From a virus, in IMG/VR virus record IMGVR_UViG_3300035070_003385, positions 62,001 to 126,000 of that record: a stretch of DNA of 64,000 nucleotides. One strand, 5' to 3'. The position numbers and the translations under genes are program-made. The notes beneath the pieces were generated by a model that had not been told where the DNA came from, searched no databases, and saw only the letters and a list, made by a program, of their open reading frames with translations. Shown here piece after piece: positions 22,533 through 28,997 of the stretch (positions are counted from its first letter, which is position 1; each line of letters starts with the position of its first letter).

Positions 22533-22680
22533 AAGATCTACTTTAGACAGACTGTTTAAAGAACCAAACATCGAAAAGGGGTTTGTAGTAGAGAGTGGCA
22601 AACCAGAAACCCTGAAACACCCAAAGCCGAAAGGTGAGTACGCTGTTAGGTCACTCGCATTAATACAGAATAAAGTTACG
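22533..22680 (+). other. Non-coding spacer with hairpins between tRNA-Gly and tRNA-Leu
   Basis: 148 bp with no credible gene, long for a spacer inside a tRNA cluster. ACTTTA near 22542 can pair with TAAAGT near 22671. GGTTTG/CAAACC and a CCGAAAGG mini-hairpin lie inside. It shares CTGTTTAAA with the intervening segment of the tmRNA precursor (27831). It may be a second small RNA or only processing sequence. Confidence 0.35.
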
Positions 22681-22766
22681 GCCCTCATGGTGGAATAGGT
22701 AGACACAAGAGACTTAAAATCTCTCGCTCAGAGAGCGTCCCGGTTCGAGTCCGGGTGAGGGCACCA
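22681..22766 (+). tRNA. tRNA-Leu (TAA anticodon)
   Basis: 86 nt with the long variable arm of leucine tRNAs. Acceptor GCCCTCA/TGAGGGC, discriminator A, encoded CCA. Anticodon stem AGAGA/TCTCT, loop CTTAAAA gives TAA. Confidence 0.93.
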
Positions 22767-22813
22767 TTTAAACAAGGTAAAATAAGCGAGTAAAGATAAA
22801 AAATAAATAAGTA

Positions 22814-22898
22814 TATCACTGCAGGTTTGCTAATTAATCAGAGTTATTTCAGGCGTCATAACAGATTTCTTCGAGGTTCAATTCCTCGAGTGATACCG
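22814..22898 (+). pseudogene. tRNA-like element, degenerate
   Basis: A perfect 7-bp acceptor-like helix (TATCACT/AGTGATA) and a perfect T arm (CGAGG/CCTCG around TTCAATT) are present. The D arm is not canonical, the only anticodon-arm candidate (GTTAT/ATAAC) has a 10-nt loop, and the end reads CCG instead of CCA. It is either a decayed tRNA or an RNA that uses a tRNA-like end. Confidence 0.45.
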
Positions 22899-22927
22899 TT
22901 TTAAATAAGCTGCATTAGGAAACTGTA

Positions 22928-23059
22928 GTGAGAATTTATCAATATAAAAATAAACATATTCTGGTAGATGAAAATAATAAAATAATTTTATCTTCTACTG
23001 ATAAATCAATTGTGACAAAAACATTAAACAATATACTCAACAAACAAAAAAAATTATAA
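22928..23059 (+). CDS. Unknown 43-aa protein, GTG start
   Basis: GTG at 22928 follows TAGGAAACT. 43 residues with an N-terminal strand-like segment (RIYQYKNKHILVDENNKIIL) and a basic C-terminus. It lies between the tRNA cluster and the late promoter for dps. Not recognised; small but with a fair ribosome-binding site. Confidence 0.45.
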   Translation: MRIYQYKNKHILVDENNKIILSSTDKSIVTKTLNNILNKQKKL

Positions 23060-23069
23060 TGCTTTTTCT

Positions 23070-23077
23070 TATAAATA
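23070..23077 (+). promoter_or_regulatory. T4-type late promoter
   Basis: TATAAATA 29 bp before the Dps-like gene, ending 17 bp upstream of its GAGGAG ribosome-binding site. Confidence 0.6.
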
Positions 23078-23106
23078 ATAATGTAATTGCATAGAGGAGA
23101 AATATC

Positions 23107-23550
23107 ATGGAATTAGAAAACTTAGTTGAAAAAATGAAGGTTGTATTAGCATCAGCCTTTTCCTTATATTTAAAATCACACAATTATCATTGGAATGTAA
23201 CAGGCGAAAACTTTAAAGCTTATCACGATTTCTTTGGAGAATATTATGAAAATGTTTTTGGTTCTATCGACGAATATGCTGAACGGATTCGTACTTTAAA
23301 ATCTTTTGCTCCAGGATCTTTAAAAAGGTTTTCTGAGCTTAGTGTAATTTCAGACGAATTGTCAATTCCTTCCCCTAAGTTTATGTTTGTCCGCCTCGCA
23401 CAGGATAATCAAAGATTTGTTGCAGAACTTAAAGAAGCACACGGCATTGCAAACCAGCTCAGTCAGCAAGGAATTGCTAGCTTATTAGAAGATCGCATTG
23501 ACTTCCATGAAAAAATGCAATGGATGTTAGATTCGCACGCTGACATTTAA
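23107..23550 (+). CDS. dps: Dps-like ferritin
   Basis: 147 aa. SHNYHWNVTGENFKAYHDFF then GEYYENVFGSIDEYAERI has the Dps ferroxidase pattern (H..HWN......H..F...Y......D..AE). Dps dodecamers oxidise and store iron and shield DNA from peroxide. Here it may protect the replicating or packaging phage DNA or hold iron from degraded host proteins. Strong GAGGAG ribosome-binding site and a late promoter upstream. The length fits short bacterial Dps proteins, without a DNA-binding N-terminal tail. Confidence 0.88.
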   Translation: MELENLVEKMKVVLASAFSLYLKSHNYHWNVTGENFKAYHDFFGEYYENVFGSIDEYAERIRTLKSFAPGSLKRFSELSVISDELSIPSPKFMFVRLAQDNQRFVAELKEAHGIANQLSQQGIASLLEDRIDFHEKMQWMLDSHADI

Positions 23551-23562
23551 ATAAGATTTGCT

Positions 23563-23790
23563 ATGTCAGAAGAAGAATGGAAACTCATTTTAGAAGTAAT
23601 TAAAGAGCTTGAAGATAAAGATGGCTTTGTAACATTTCCGATTTCTGCTGAATCGGGTGATGAAAGCGAAGATTACAAATTTTATACTGATGACATAATG
23701 AAAATGATAGCTGAAGAATTAGATAATATACTTGTTGACGATACTACAATGGCAAAACACATGTTAAACACAATAGGAATCAAAACTTAA
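23563..23790 (+). CDS. Unknown 75-aa acidic protein
   Basis: 75 aa, very acidic, helical (SEEEWKLILEVIKELEDK at the start), with an acidic loop SGDESEDYKFYTDD. No clear ribosome-binding site, so perhaps translated by coupling from dps, 12 bp upstream. Not recognised. Confidence 0.55.
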   Translation: MSEEEWKLILEVIKELEDKDGFVTFPISAESGDESEDYKFYTDDIMKMIAEELDNILVDDTTMAKHMLNTIGIKT

Positions 23791-23807
23791 CTTTAAAGAG
23801 GTACGAT

Positions 23808-23990
23808 ATGCTACATGCAAAAATTAAACCCGATGAAGATAAAATAGTTGAAAAGCCAAAACCAAAGGCTGTTCGTATTAAAAAATCTATAGCAGCCCGT
23901 ATTAGACGTAAAGAAATAAAACAAATTAAGCAAATGCAATTAATAAAAGAAGAAAAAGAAGCTAAAAACAAACTAAAAAATAATAACTGA
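23808..23990 (+). CDS. Unknown 60-aa basic protein
   Basis: 60 aa with a Pro/Lys-rich start (KIVEKPKPKAVRIKKS) and a Lys/Arg/Glu helix at the C-terminus. GAGG lies 6-8 nt before the ATG. It shares a base with the next ATG. Possibly nucleic-acid binding; not recognised. Confidence 0.55.
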   Translation: MLHAKIKPDEDKIVEKPKPKAVRIKKSIAARIRRKEIKQIKQMQLIKEEKEAKNKLKNNN

Positions 23991-24232
23991 TGTTTACTAA
24001 TGAAATTGAATTTGACGAATCGATCATAACAGTCCTTGATGATTGCGGTCTATACGAAGATATAAAAGTTTTTTTAGATGACCAAGAAGTTTACATTCAA
24101 CAATACAATAATAAAAAAGACAAAATGGAATTTGTTGTAATGTCAGCAAAAATGTTTTACGAATTAATGGAAGCAATGAAAAAGCCAGCTGGCGCATACA
24201 TTTCTAATAGGAAAATTAATAATGTTAAATAA
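23990..24232 (+). CDS. Unknown 80-aa protein
   Basis: 80 aa, an acidic strand-helix mix (FTNEIEFDESIITVLDDCGL at the start), ending with a short basic tail. It overlaps the RNase H-like gene by 11 nt. Probably part of a small operon running from 23563 to 24701. No recognised domain. Confidence 0.6.
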   Translation: MFTNEIEFDESIITVLDDCGLYEDIKVFLDDQEVYIQQYNNKKDKMEFVVMSAKMFYELMEAMKKPAGAYISNRKINNVK

Positions 24233-24701
24233 AAACCAAATTGAAGATTTGGTCAATTTATTGTATTCTTTAGATCAAAATACTAAAATATACATTGGAA
24301 CTGATTCCGTTCGTTTTAATAAAAATGGAGTTTGGCACGCAAAATACGCATCCGTTTGTGTAGTACATATGAATGGGCGGAGCGGATGCAAAGTATTTAA
24401 GCACAGGTCTATTGAAAGAGATTATGATGTAAGAAAAAACAGACCATCTTTGAGATTAATGAATGAAGTAATGAAATCTTGCGAATTATATACTCAATTA
24501 ATTCCGTTCATTGATGAGTTTGATGTGGAAATACATCTTGATGTTAATACAAATCCGCTTTACGGTTCTAATTGCGTTGCACATCAAGCCGCAGGATATG
24601 TATTAGGAGTTACTGGCCTTTCAGAAAATAGAGTTAAATTAAAACCAAATGTTTTGGCTGCAATTTCCGGCGCAGATCATTTTGCTAATAGTTTCTATTG
24701 A
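24222..24701 (+). CDS. RNase H-fold protein (DUF458 / YkuK-like)
   Basis: 159 aa. TKIYIGTDSVR at about residue 25 is the first catalytic-Asp strand of the RNase H fold. EIHLDVNTNP and the C-terminal SGADHFANSF follow the DUF458 layout. Enzymatic activity of the family is not well described; an RNA/DNA hybrid or structured-RNA nuclease is plausible. Its TGA stop (24699-24701) lies inside the -35 of the promoter at 24698. Confidence 0.72.
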   Translation: MLNKNQIEDLVNLLYSLDQNTKIYIGTDSVRFNKNGVWHAKYASVCVVHMNGRSGCKVFKHRSIERDYDVRKNRPSLRLMNEVMKSCELYTQLIPFIDEFDVEIHLDVNTNPLYGSNCVAHQAAGYVLGVTGLSENRVKLKPNVLAAISGADHFANSFY

Positions 24702-24726
24702 CATTTTGTTCATTATAGATTAATAT
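24698..24726 (+). promoter_or_regulatory. Sigma70-type promoter
   Basis: TTGACA (24698-24703), 17-bp spacer, TAATAT (24721-24726), 20 bp before the ATG at 24747. Confidence 0.7.
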
Positions 24727-24746
24727 TAATTATAAGGAGAATCAAT

Positions 24747-25253
24747 ATGAAAATCGTAATCACAGCTTGTGCAATATCAATCTTGCCTGTACTTTCTTTT
24801 GCAGGTAATTCAAATAATTATGCTACTATCACATCAGTAGATCCAGTTTATAAAAATAATTATGTAACACGCTATGACAATAACTGCTATGATGTTGATG
24901 TTCCTATTTACCAAGAACGCGTGATACCTGGCGGCGGTTCTGATGGCGATGTTTTTGCCGGAGCAATTATAGGCGGAGTTATTGGAAATCAGTTTGGTAA
25001 TGGTAGCGGAAAAGACGCCGCGACGGTTTTAGGAGCTATTCTAGGCGCTAATAGAGCATCTAATAAACGTGTACAGGAAATAGTTGGATACCGCGTTGAG
25101 CAAAAATGTGAGTCAATACAAAAAACTGTAAATGAACCAACAATCTATAAATACAATATCAGTTACGAGTATAACGGTTATACTTATACTCAAGAAACTA
25201 CTAAGCGTTATACTTTAGGTCAAACTGTTTTAATCCAGCCATCTTTGGATTAA
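24747..25253 (+). CDS. Exported glycine-zipper (17-kDa antigen-like) protein
   Basis: 168 aa. N-terminal signal peptide (MKIVITACAISILPVLSFA, then GNSN). In the middle FAGAIIGGVIGNQFGNGSG and AATVLGAILGA form a two-segment glycine zipper, as in the Rickettsia 17-kDa surface antigen family. It should enter the periplasm and associate with the outer membrane. Its early-type promoter is unusual for an envelope protein, and it is a possible superinfection-exclusion factor. A terminator follows. Confidence 0.75.
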   Translation: MKIVITACAISILPVLSFAGNSNNYATITSVDPVYKNNYVTRYDNNCYDVDVPIYQERVIPGGGSDGDVFAGAIIGGVIGNQFGNGSGKDAATVLGAILGANRASNKRVQEIVGYRVEQKCESIQKTVNEPTIYKYNISYEYNGYTYTQETTKRYTLGQTVLIQPSLD

Positions 25254-25283
25254 TTAAATTCGGGTGGTTGCGTAATAAACCCG

Positions 25284-25309
25284 CGAAGGCCAACGGTTAG
25301 CCTTTTTTT
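25284..25309 (+). terminator. Intrinsic terminator
   Basis: AAGGC, loop CAACGGTTA, GCCTT then a run of Ts, 31 bp after the glycine-zipper gene. A second weaker hairpin (CGGGT/ACCCG) precedes it. Confidence 0.75.
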
Positions 25310-25338
25310 ATTTGCGAATTTGTTATTAGGAGAAATAC

Positions 25339-25707
25339 ATGGGCATCAAAGCTGGAAAAATTTGGGGAAATACAGAACTCATTCACGCAAATGGCGTATT
25401 GGAATTTCATAGAATTGAATTTAACAAAGGTTATAAGTGTTCAGAGCATGAACATAAATTTAAATGGAACGGGTTTTACGTAGAATCTGGTCAAATGATT
25501 GTAAGGGTATGGCAAGATGAAGATCAAGCTGGCTTGGTTGATGAAACAATTCTTGGTCCTGGTGATTTCACTCAAGTTAAACCTGGGAAGATCCACCAGT
25601 TTGAAGGGGTTGAGGACGGAGTGGCCTTTGAATTATACTGGGCAGAATTTAATCACGATGATATTGTTCGAAGAACTATCGGAACATCAATACAAGGTAA
25701 AAAATAA
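25339..25707 (+). CDS. Cupin-fold protein
   Basis: 122 aa. CSEHEHKFKWNGFYVESGQM and PGDFTQVKPGKIHQFEG are the two cupin motifs, with the metal ligands His-x-His and a distal His present. Small cupins often act in sugar-nucleotide isomerisation or binding. It opens the operon cupin-DUF805-kdsA-kdsB, so a role in Kdo or related sugar supply is likely. AGGAG ribosome-binding site. The stop overlaps the next ATG. Confidence 0.78.
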   Translation: MGIKAGKIWGNTELIHANGVLEFHRIEFNKGYKCSEHEHKFKWNGFYVESGQMIVRVWQDEDQAGLVDETILGPGDFTQVKPGKIHQFEGVEDGVAFELYWAEFNHDDIVRRTIGTSIQGKK

Positions 25708-26009
25708 TGAAAAAATATTTTGATTTTAATGGTGTAGCAAAGCGCCAAGAATTTTGGGCAGTACACATCGTAGGCATAATAGCAATCGTAATTGCTATGA
25801 CAATGCTAGAAGGTTCCGGAGCACTAGGGGCGCTTGTCGCATTGGTTGCATTAATTGCAACACTTTGGGCAATTATTGCTGTAACTGTAAAACGTTTGCG
25901 TGATGCAGGTCTTAACACTTTGTGGGTTTTAGCAATACTTATACCTTATGTTGGTACGGTTGCTAGTATTGTGTTTGGTTGTATTGGCAGCATTGAAATT
26001 AAAGAGTAA
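25707..26009 (+). CDS. DUF805 membrane protein
   Basis: 100 aa, about three transmembrane segments. RQEFWAVHIV near the N-terminus and KRLRDAGLNTLWVLAILIP after the second segment are DUF805 hallmarks. The family is common in bacteria and of unknown function. TAATG overlap with the cupin gene and 3 bp before kdsA. Probably host-derived. Confidence 0.8.
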   Translation: MKKYFDFNGVAKRQEFWAVHIVGIIAIVIAMTMLEGSGALGALVALVALIATLWAIIAVTVKRLRDAGLNTLWVLAILIPYVGTVASIVFGCIGSIEIKE

Positions 26010-26012
26010 TAA

Positions 26013-26792
26013 ATGAGAATTATTGCAGGTCCATGCCAGCACGAAACACTTGCACAAAGTGCAGAAATTGCTAAAGAGTGTAAACGCGTATGCGACAAAT
26101 ACGGTATAGAATATTACTTTAAAGCTAGTTATGATAAAGCAAATCGGAGTAGTGCTAACGGTCAGCGCGGCCAAGGTATGGATGCGACATTAACAGACTT
26201 TCTTGCACTAAAGGTAACACTGGGTGTAAAAACACTTACTGATGTGCATGATGTCGTACAGATTGCCAGGATTGAAAAGGAATTTAAAGATGCAGTTGAT
26301 GTTTATCAAATTCCAGCGTTCTTGTGTCGACAAACTGATTTAATCAAAGCAGCCTGTGCTACAGATAAAATTGTAAATATCAAAAAAGGGCAATTTATGG
26401 CTCCTTGGGATGTAAAGGGAGTATTAAGCAAGTGTGATGGTGCAAAAGAAGTTTGGATAACTGAAAGAGGTACTAGTTTTGGATATAACAATCTCGTTGT
26501 TGATTACACTGGTCTTATTTACATGCTCAACACTTATGATAATGATATTGTGTTTGATGTTACGCACTCTGTACAAAAACCCGGGGGATTGGGGGATAGT
26601 AGCGGTGGGAATCGTGATTACGTGCCTAGCCTTTCTTATGCAGGGGCTGCTCTTGGGATCAAATCATTTTTCCTCGAAGTCCACGCTATGCCTGATGACG
26701 CGCCAAGCGATGGTCCAAATATGCTTAAATTAGAAAATTTTGAAGCTGTAGTAAAACAAATAAAAAAAATAAATATCGCTATTAGTAAATAA
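26013..26792 (+). CDS. kdsA: 3-deoxy-D-manno-octulosonate 8-phosphate synthase (KdsA)
   Basis: 259 aa. It condenses phosphoenolpyruvate with arabinose-5-phosphate to Kdo-8-P. IAGPCQHE, YFKASYDKANRSS, QIPAFLCRQTDLI and FDVTHSVQKPGG are in the family order. The Cys in AGPC marks the metal-dependent class. With KdsB (26931) it supplies CMP-Kdo, the first inner-core sugar of lipopolysaccharide. Arabinose-5-P isomerase and Kdo-8-P phosphatase are not seen here, so the host must provide them. Confidence 0.92.
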   Translation: MRIIAGPCQHETLAQSAEIAKECKRVCDKYGIEYYFKASYDKANRSSANGQRGQGMDATLTDFLALKVTLGVKTLTDVHDVVQIARIEKEFKDAVDVYQIPAFLCRQTDLIKAACATDKIVNIKKGQFMAPWDVKGVLSKCDGAKEVWITERGTSFGYNNLVVDYTGLIYMLNTYDNDIVFDVTHSVQKPGGLGDSSGGNRDYVPSLSYAGAALGIKSFFLEVHAMPDDAPSDGPNMLKLENFEAVVKQIKKINIAISK

Positions 26793-26804
26793 GGAGATAA
26801 TATA

Positions 26805-26921
26805 TTGGCTGACATAATTTTATGGAATTGTATATTTTGGAGTGTTTGGTTAACAATTTCTTACATTCCTTATTTACTTGTGCAAATTGCAATAGATAAT
26901 AGTAAAGACACAAGTAATTAG
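26805..26921 (+). CDS. 38-aa single-transmembrane peptide, TTG start
   Basis: TTG at 26805 follows AAGGAG by 8 nt. MADIILWNCIFWSVWLTISY then a further hydrophobic run and a polar tail (DNSKDTSN): one membrane helix rich in Trp. Located between kdsA and kdsB. Strong ribosome-binding site supports it. No family recognised. Confidence 0.55.
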   Translation: MADIILWNCIFWSVWLTISYIPYLLVQIAIDNSKDTSN

Positions 26922-26930
26922 GATCAATAA

Positions 26931-27611
26931 ATGACTAAAACGGCAATATTAATACCAGCTAGATTTGCAAGCACACGATTTCCAGGTAAACCTTTGACTC
27001 TACTTGGCGGTGTTCCCATGATACAGCGTGTATATAATGAGTGCAAGAAGTCAGGTTTAGATACATATGTGCTTACAGATGATCTGAGAGTGTTTAATTT
27101 ATTTGGATCGAGCAAGTGCTGGATTGAAGAAGGTGAATATGAAAATGGCACAGCGCGATGCGCAGGTGCTATTAAGAATTCTTTCTTTGATGATTATGAT
27201 AAGTTTATCAATGTCCAAGGTGATATGCCTGATGTAACTCAACATATGATTGAAAAAACTGAGTGGCATTTGGAAAACTACACTGTTACAACTATGTGTG
27301 CATTAATGCCTTCTGAGTTGCAGAATGATCCTAACACTGTTAAGCTAGTAAGAGTAGGTGATAAATGTCTATGGTTTGGAAGAGGTATCACTGGTTATGG
27401 CGATCACCACCTAGGTATATATGGATATAAACGATGGGCATTGGAAATGTATCCTAATATGGAGATTACAAAAGAAGAACGTATCGAAGCTTTAGAGCAA
27501 ATACGCTGGCTTAAAAATGGATTTGACATTGGAGTATTGCAAACTGACTTTAATGGAATAGAAATAAACACGCCAGAAGATGCTAAAAAATGGAAAGAAG
27601 CTAACAAATGA
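26931..27611 (+). CDS. kdsB: CMP-Kdo synthetase (KdsB)
   Basis: 226 aa. TAILIPARFASTRFPGKPL is the CTP-binding N-terminal motif; VNVQGDMP-like (INVQGDMPDV) and GIYGYKRW follow. It activates Kdo with CTP. At 226 aa it is a little shorter than E. coli KdsB (248 aa), and the region before NVQGD is compacted. It overlaps a 22-codon acidic reading frame at its stop (ATGA). Confidence 0.9.
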   Translation: MTKTAILIPARFASTRFPGKPLTLLGGVPMIQRVYNECKKSGLDTYVLTDDLRVFNLFGSSKCWIEEGEYENGTARCAGAIKNSFFDDYDKFINVQGDMPDVTQHMIEKTEWHLENYTVTTMCALMPSELQNDPNTVKLVRVGDKCLWFGRGITGYGDHHLGIYGYKRWALEMYPNMEITKEERIEALEQIRWLKNGFDIGVLQTDFNGIEINTPEDAKKWKEANK

Positions 27612-27676
27612 ATGATGAATATCTATATGAAGATACCGAAGAAGACGATTTTAAAGAAATGGATGATGGCGCTTAG
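27608..27676 (+). CDS. Possible 22-aa acidic peptide
   Basis: ATG overlaps the kdsB stop by 4 nt (ATGA) and opens 22 codons, MNDEYLYEDTEEDDFKEMDD then GA. Eleven of 22 residues are Asp/Glu. Coupled translation is plausible. It is followed by an 11-bp tandem repeat (TAACATAATAG) before the tmRNA promoter. Confidence 0.35.
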   Translation: MNDEYLYEDTEEDDFKEMDDGA

Positions 27677-27727
27677 GTAACATAATAGTAACATAATAGT
27701 AACACATTAAGTTATTTAAATAAATAG

Positions 27728-27756
27728 TTGACATTTGGACTACAATGGATTATATA
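27728..27756 (+). promoter_or_regulatory. Sigma70-type promoter for the tmRNA
   Basis: TTGACA (27728-27733), 17-bp spacer, TATATA (27751-27756); the start should be near 27763, at the 5' end of the acceptor piece. Confidence 0.8.
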
Positions 27757-27762
27757 TAATTA

Positions 27763-28076
27763 GTAAGCGTTGAAGCAACGTGGACACATACTGGACCCCG
27801 GTTCGATACCGGGCAGCTCCACCATAGATACACTGTTTAAACAGGAACATTGTTCTGGGCATAGCCAACGAAATCGCCTGCTGCGGTTGGCAGTGTATCT
27901 TTGATGGGGCTGAAATGGGATCGACAGGTGTGGAAGTGGAAGTGGAGTTTACCGGATGACTGCGTTATTGGTCAAACTTTCTAAATGCAAACGCAAATAG
28001 AGCGCCAAAAATGGCATTAGCAGCCTAAAGGTATGTGAGGGTTGGCAACGCACCTAGTAACAGAAGCGTTGCAATT
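27763..28076 (+). ncRNA. ssrA: Two-piece, circularly permuted tmRNA (ssrA)
   Basis: The 3'-type acceptor piece comes first (about 27763-27824). It has a T arm around GGTTCGATACC and ends GCAGCTCCACCA. An intervening segment closed by a 10-bp helix (AGATACACTG with CAGTGTATCT) follows. The coding piece starts with GGGGCTGAAATGGGATCGAC at 27906, where GGGGCTG pairs with CAGCTCC of the acceptor piece. The tag frame 27987-28028 reads ANANRAPKMALAA then TAA, ending in the LAA typical of SsrA degradation tags. A GCAACGC/GCGTTGC hairpin (28045-28072) lies near the 3' end. This order is the alphaproteobacterial permuted form. Confidence 0.93.
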
Positions 28077-28103
28077 ATTTTAAATAACAGAGGAAAAAAT
28101 GTA

Positions 28104-28904
28104 ATGAATAAGTTTTTAACAACAGCTGCAATTGTGTTTGCAGGTTCTGCAGCTTTTGCAGAAGAAACCAGCGAAACGCCATATGTACCATATATTGGTA
28201 TTAGCGGTGAAATTAAAACGGTAATTGCAGAAACACCTGAAAATAATTATGGCGCTACAACATCTTTAGATTTAGATGTTTCTGCTGTAAACGGATTGGC
28301 TTTTGGGTCTATGGAATTTGGTATTGACACTGGATCCAATGCAATTACTCTCGACGAATATTCAGTTGGTACAACCGTTGGTGCTGCATCAATAAGCTTT
28401 GGTAGACAAGGTAATGTTTTTGTTGAAGGCGAAACTGGCGCGACTCTACTTGATCCTGCGTTAGGTACAAGCATTATAGCTAATGCTTATGGCGCAACAG
28501 TTGGTCTTGGCTTTACTGACGTAACTGCTGATGTAATTGATATCGAAAACATACAAGGTGCGTACTCTGTCGGTGCAAATGCTATTGGTTTAGAAGCATC
28601 TGTAGATTATAACTTCAATTCAGAAGATTGGGTCCTTGGCGGACGTGCAACTACAGACCTAAGTATTGCATCAATTGGCCTAACAGGAACATACGGTTCA
28701 GCAGCAGAAAAAGCAGCCTTTGAAGCTGATGCAACTGTATTTGGTGTTACTGCATATCTTGCTGGTGATGCTGATGATATGGCCCAAAATATTGGTGGTT
28801 CATATGAATATGTTTTTGGTGGCATGTCATTAGAATCTGGCGTGGATTATAACTTAAATTCTGAAGAAATTGTCCCAACAATTTCGGCATCCTTTGCGTT
28901 TTAA
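28104..28904 (+). CDS. Porin-like outer-membrane beta-barrel
   Basis: 266 aa from ATG 28104 (AGAGGAA upstream; an upstream in-frame start would lie inside the tmRNA). Signal peptide MNKFLTTAAIVFAGSAAFA. The mature part alternates polar and hydrophobic residues in short strands rich in Gly, Tyr and Ala and ends with a terminal Phe (SASFAF), the usual outer-membrane barrel signal. It resembles small alphaproteobacterial porins. Possible roles are replacing a host porin or masking receptors against superinfection. It probably shares the tmRNA promoter. Confidence 0.75.
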   Translation: MNKFLTTAAIVFAGSAAFAEETSETPYVPYIGISGEIKTVIAETPENNYGATTSLDLDVSAVNGLAFGSMEFGIDTGSNAITLDEYSVGTTVGAASISFGRQGNVFVEGETGATLLDPALGTSIIANAYGATVGLGFTDVTADVIDIENIQGAYSVGANAIGLEASVDYNFNSEDWVLGGRATTDLSIASIGLTGTYGSAAEKAAFEADATVFGVTAYLAGDADDMAQNIGGSYEYVFGGMSLESGVDYNLNSEEIVPTISASFAF

Positions 28905-28930
28905 ACACTAAAAATTATTTTTATAGACAA

Positions 28931-28957
28931 AAAGAGGAGCTAAGGCTCCTCTTTTTT
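28931..28957 (+). terminator. Intrinsic terminator
   Basis: AAAGAGGAGC, loop TAAG, GCTCCTCTTT followed by more Ts: a perfect 10-bp stem. The T tract touches the late promoter at 28958. Confidence 0.9.
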
Positions 28958-28965
28958 TATAAATA
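28958..28965 (+). promoter_or_regulatory. T4-type late promoter
   Basis: A perfect TATAAATA directly after the terminator T tract, 33 bp before the ATG at 28998; it heads the exported-protein block up to about 34.4 kb. Confidence 0.65.
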
Positions 28966-28997
28966 TAAGGCAATTGTTATGAATATAGGATTAATAC

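Noticed and set aside
27767-27781. CGTTG...CAACG hairpin as a terminator before the tmRNA
   Set aside because: It lies downstream of the tmRNA promoter in the acceptor piece, has no T tract, and is better explained as tmRNA structure.
28035-28103. A longer N-terminus for the porin-like protein beginning at 28035
   Set aside because: These codons lie in the tmRNA coding piece and the signal peptide starts at 28104 behind AGAGGAA.
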